This document shows positions 51,601 to 54,600 of a stretch of 64,000 bases of DNA, in pieces (positions within the stretch are counted from its first letter, which is position 1; the number at the start of each line of letters is the position of its first letter). The position numbers and the translations under genes were made by a program. The stretch covers positions 6,979,578 to 7,043,577 of the forward strand of contig OZ038470.1 of assembly GCA_964036295.1 (NCBI GenBank). The letters are read 5' to 3'. A model generated the notes under the pieces. It made no database searches. It was not told the DNA's origin and was given only the letters and a program-made list of their open reading frames with translations. The stretch comes from Plumapathes pennacea (Eukaryota > Cnidaria > Anthozoa > Antipatharia > Myriopathidae).

Positions 51601-54600
51601 TTGAAAGCAAATCGGGAGCTAAACTCAGATACTTATTTAGAAAGGACAAGCAACAAAGGTTAGTCAGTGGAAATCGAACAATCACCGTGACAAATAAATT
51701 CTATCCCGTATAGCTTGTAACTCGATCACTTCAAGAATGTACTGAAATCTGTATGCTGATCATTTTCGCCAGTTTCGGCTACCGTATTCGCTCAGAGCAA
51801 TCGGAACTTGGAGTCTTGAATAATTTAGTCAGATGTCTTATTTTTCTGTAATCTGACACGCGGTGATTGCAGCGAGAATCGTTCACAAGCACTTAGAAGT
51901 ATTACTGGGTCTGAAGCCCGTGTATAATTTGAAGTAAACTGTTCAAGTTTTGCTTTGATTCTGGGAGAAATCTTGCTGTTTTGAGTGGGTTGACATACAA
52001 AACAATTCGAGCCTATTAAATATGCATGCCTGAGTCTGGAGCATGCAATCCAGAGTAAAAGCAAATCGCACAGGACGCCTATTTAATTGTACTGCCTATG
52101 AATTCAAAATTGGAAAATCAGTGTTCCTTTTTTCCCGTACTACGACGGCCGACCAACTTCAAAATTTGAGTATTAAATTTTGAGAACGTGCTTGGAAGAC
52201 TGTATGAATTAATTTGACGTGCCGACCGTGGGAAATACGTACTTCGTCACGCATTCGATTCTTTTTTCAACGCGAAAGTATAACACACACCATTCTTTTT
52301 CTCCTTCCTTTGCGTGTAGCACTTGAGTTCGAAGAAAAGATTGAGTCAATATTTCGGTAAAACAAAGGCTACTCTTGTTGGGAGTTTCCAAAGTAATATC
52401 CCATCAATGGCAGAGTGAGGGGGTTTCTGCGATTATCGTATTTCTAGTAATATTACATTTTGTATACGGGTGCTGGACGTTTCAAAATACGCGTACGCGA
52501 GAAAAAAGATGCACTTCTTTGTAGCTCTAAAAATTCCATATTTAAGGAGAATTGTGTTGAATGCAATGTCTGGTAAAAATCAAGCGCACAAATCTGAAAC
52601 ATGGTAAAGTCACATACATGCAACCGAGCGGCGATTTGTGAAGGAACTCTGCATACCTGGAAACGAGCACAGAGACGACGGCTGTTTCTCTACGTCTCCA
52701 ACGGCTCTCAAATAAACCTCCGGCCACGCGACTACATTTCCACTCTCACAAGAGCAAGCGTGGACGATTTTCTCGACAGCGGTATCTCCCATGAATTTGT
52801 CCCAGATGTTCAAGCGGCTGAGGAGCCCAGTAAAACTGGAGTCGGGTCCAAACCTCCGCGGACCGATCTGCATTTGTCCAAGAGCCAGGATACCTCCCTC
52901 TAGTGTTACTCCCTTCTGAGTATTTCCCGCTTTCCTTTTAAGACCATCCACATAGAAAACCCACTCTCCTTTGGTGGATGTCCACGTGATGCACACGTGA
53001 TGCCAATAGTCGTCTGATGTTGGCCAGGCTGGGACGCTGAACTCGCTGTATAGAGAACGTGTTTAAAAACATGAACGGCAACACTCACAACGACCTTCCT
53101 TCCATTTTAAAGAAATATTAAAAAGTTGGCTTTTCTTTGACTGTTTTTACGCCAACTTTATAAAGCGTTTCGGAATTATGTTCAGCAGGTCATCTCAGTA
53201 ATCAACATTGGTTACAAGAAGAGCTGTCCGAAGAAGAATTGGGCAATCTGTGACAATTTCTCTAAGAAAAAAAGTAAAACGTTTTGCGTCTCCCCATATC
53301 CAACAGAGTTTTCAAGAACCGTGTTAGATGTTAAAAAGTGTTAAAAAACTGGTGCCCTGAAAAACTCACCCAGCGTGACTCACCTGACGTCACCTTGCAG
53401 AATTAAGCGATAATGTCCACTGCGCCGAAAAGAGAAAGCTGCACTGGTCAGTGGTGATGCTGTGCTCACCAGAGAGAAGACAGTGGACCAGCTGTTGTGT
53501 ACGGAAGACCGGATCCACCAGCAGGCGGTAAAGTGTTTGAACGCAGTGACTTTGGGAAGAATGACCGAGTTGGATGTGTTGCGACTCTTAAAGTTCAGAT
53601 CATAATCCCAGTCCCTCTCTGAAGATAGAAATAAATGAACAACACTGGACAAATCTATTGAAAAATATTTACCGCCCTGGAACCCCAATTGAGACCCTTC
53701 CTCAGTCCTCTCTCTCACTCTGCCCTTTGAACACCAATTGAGACCCCATCTCTGCGCTTTGAACACTAATTGAAACCCTTTCCTGACCTCTGACCTTTGA
53801 ACCGCTCTGCCCTTTGAACCTCTCTTTCACTCTCTGCCATTTGAACCCTAGCCCAATCCCTCCACTGTACTGTGCTTTTCATTTCAATCCACCGTAGTGC
53901 GGCACTTACCTTTTAATGGCCTTATCTTCAGCGTTGCACTCTTCAGCGAGTAACGGAGCCCTTTCCACGCCTGCCAACTTATTCCCTGTCCATAACTTGC
54001 GTTCCCTCCCTCGATATATCGACCGTTCAAGTTAGACCTGTGACAGTTATTGTACCACCACGCCCCGTGAAAGTCAAGCGCACAGTTCACACTCGCGTTA
54101 TCATTGTCGCGGTCCATGGTTGAAAAGAACATTGCATTGTGATCAACGTATAAAGAGTCGCCAGCGGTACCTGAATATTTCCCAACACGCACAGCGTACC
54201 TCTCAGCTTCTGAGCCAATACGAAACGAGCTGTAAGATGCATGTGTGGTGTTACCCTCAAAATCCTCGAGCTCGATTAAGAGCTCTTGTGACTGTGACGC
54301 TAGCGTGTGCAGCTTATCATTCCCGAGCCAGAAATCACCAGACAAGTCTCCAAACCCTTTTTTGTATTCAGACCAGGTCCTGTTGAAGTCCACAGTGCCC
54401 TCAAGGCGGCGTTGAAACACAGTGAAACCTCCTCCATTGGTGGAAAGATCGCAGGACACTTGAAAAGGCTCTCCACCACTAGAGTGTATCACATATAGTC
54501 CATCACGGACATGCCCACGGTGAAGCAAGTCAAGACAATCCCGCTCCACTAATGGGTTTACAAAAAGGGAAGAACACTTAATTCCAATCCTTTAGTGTAA

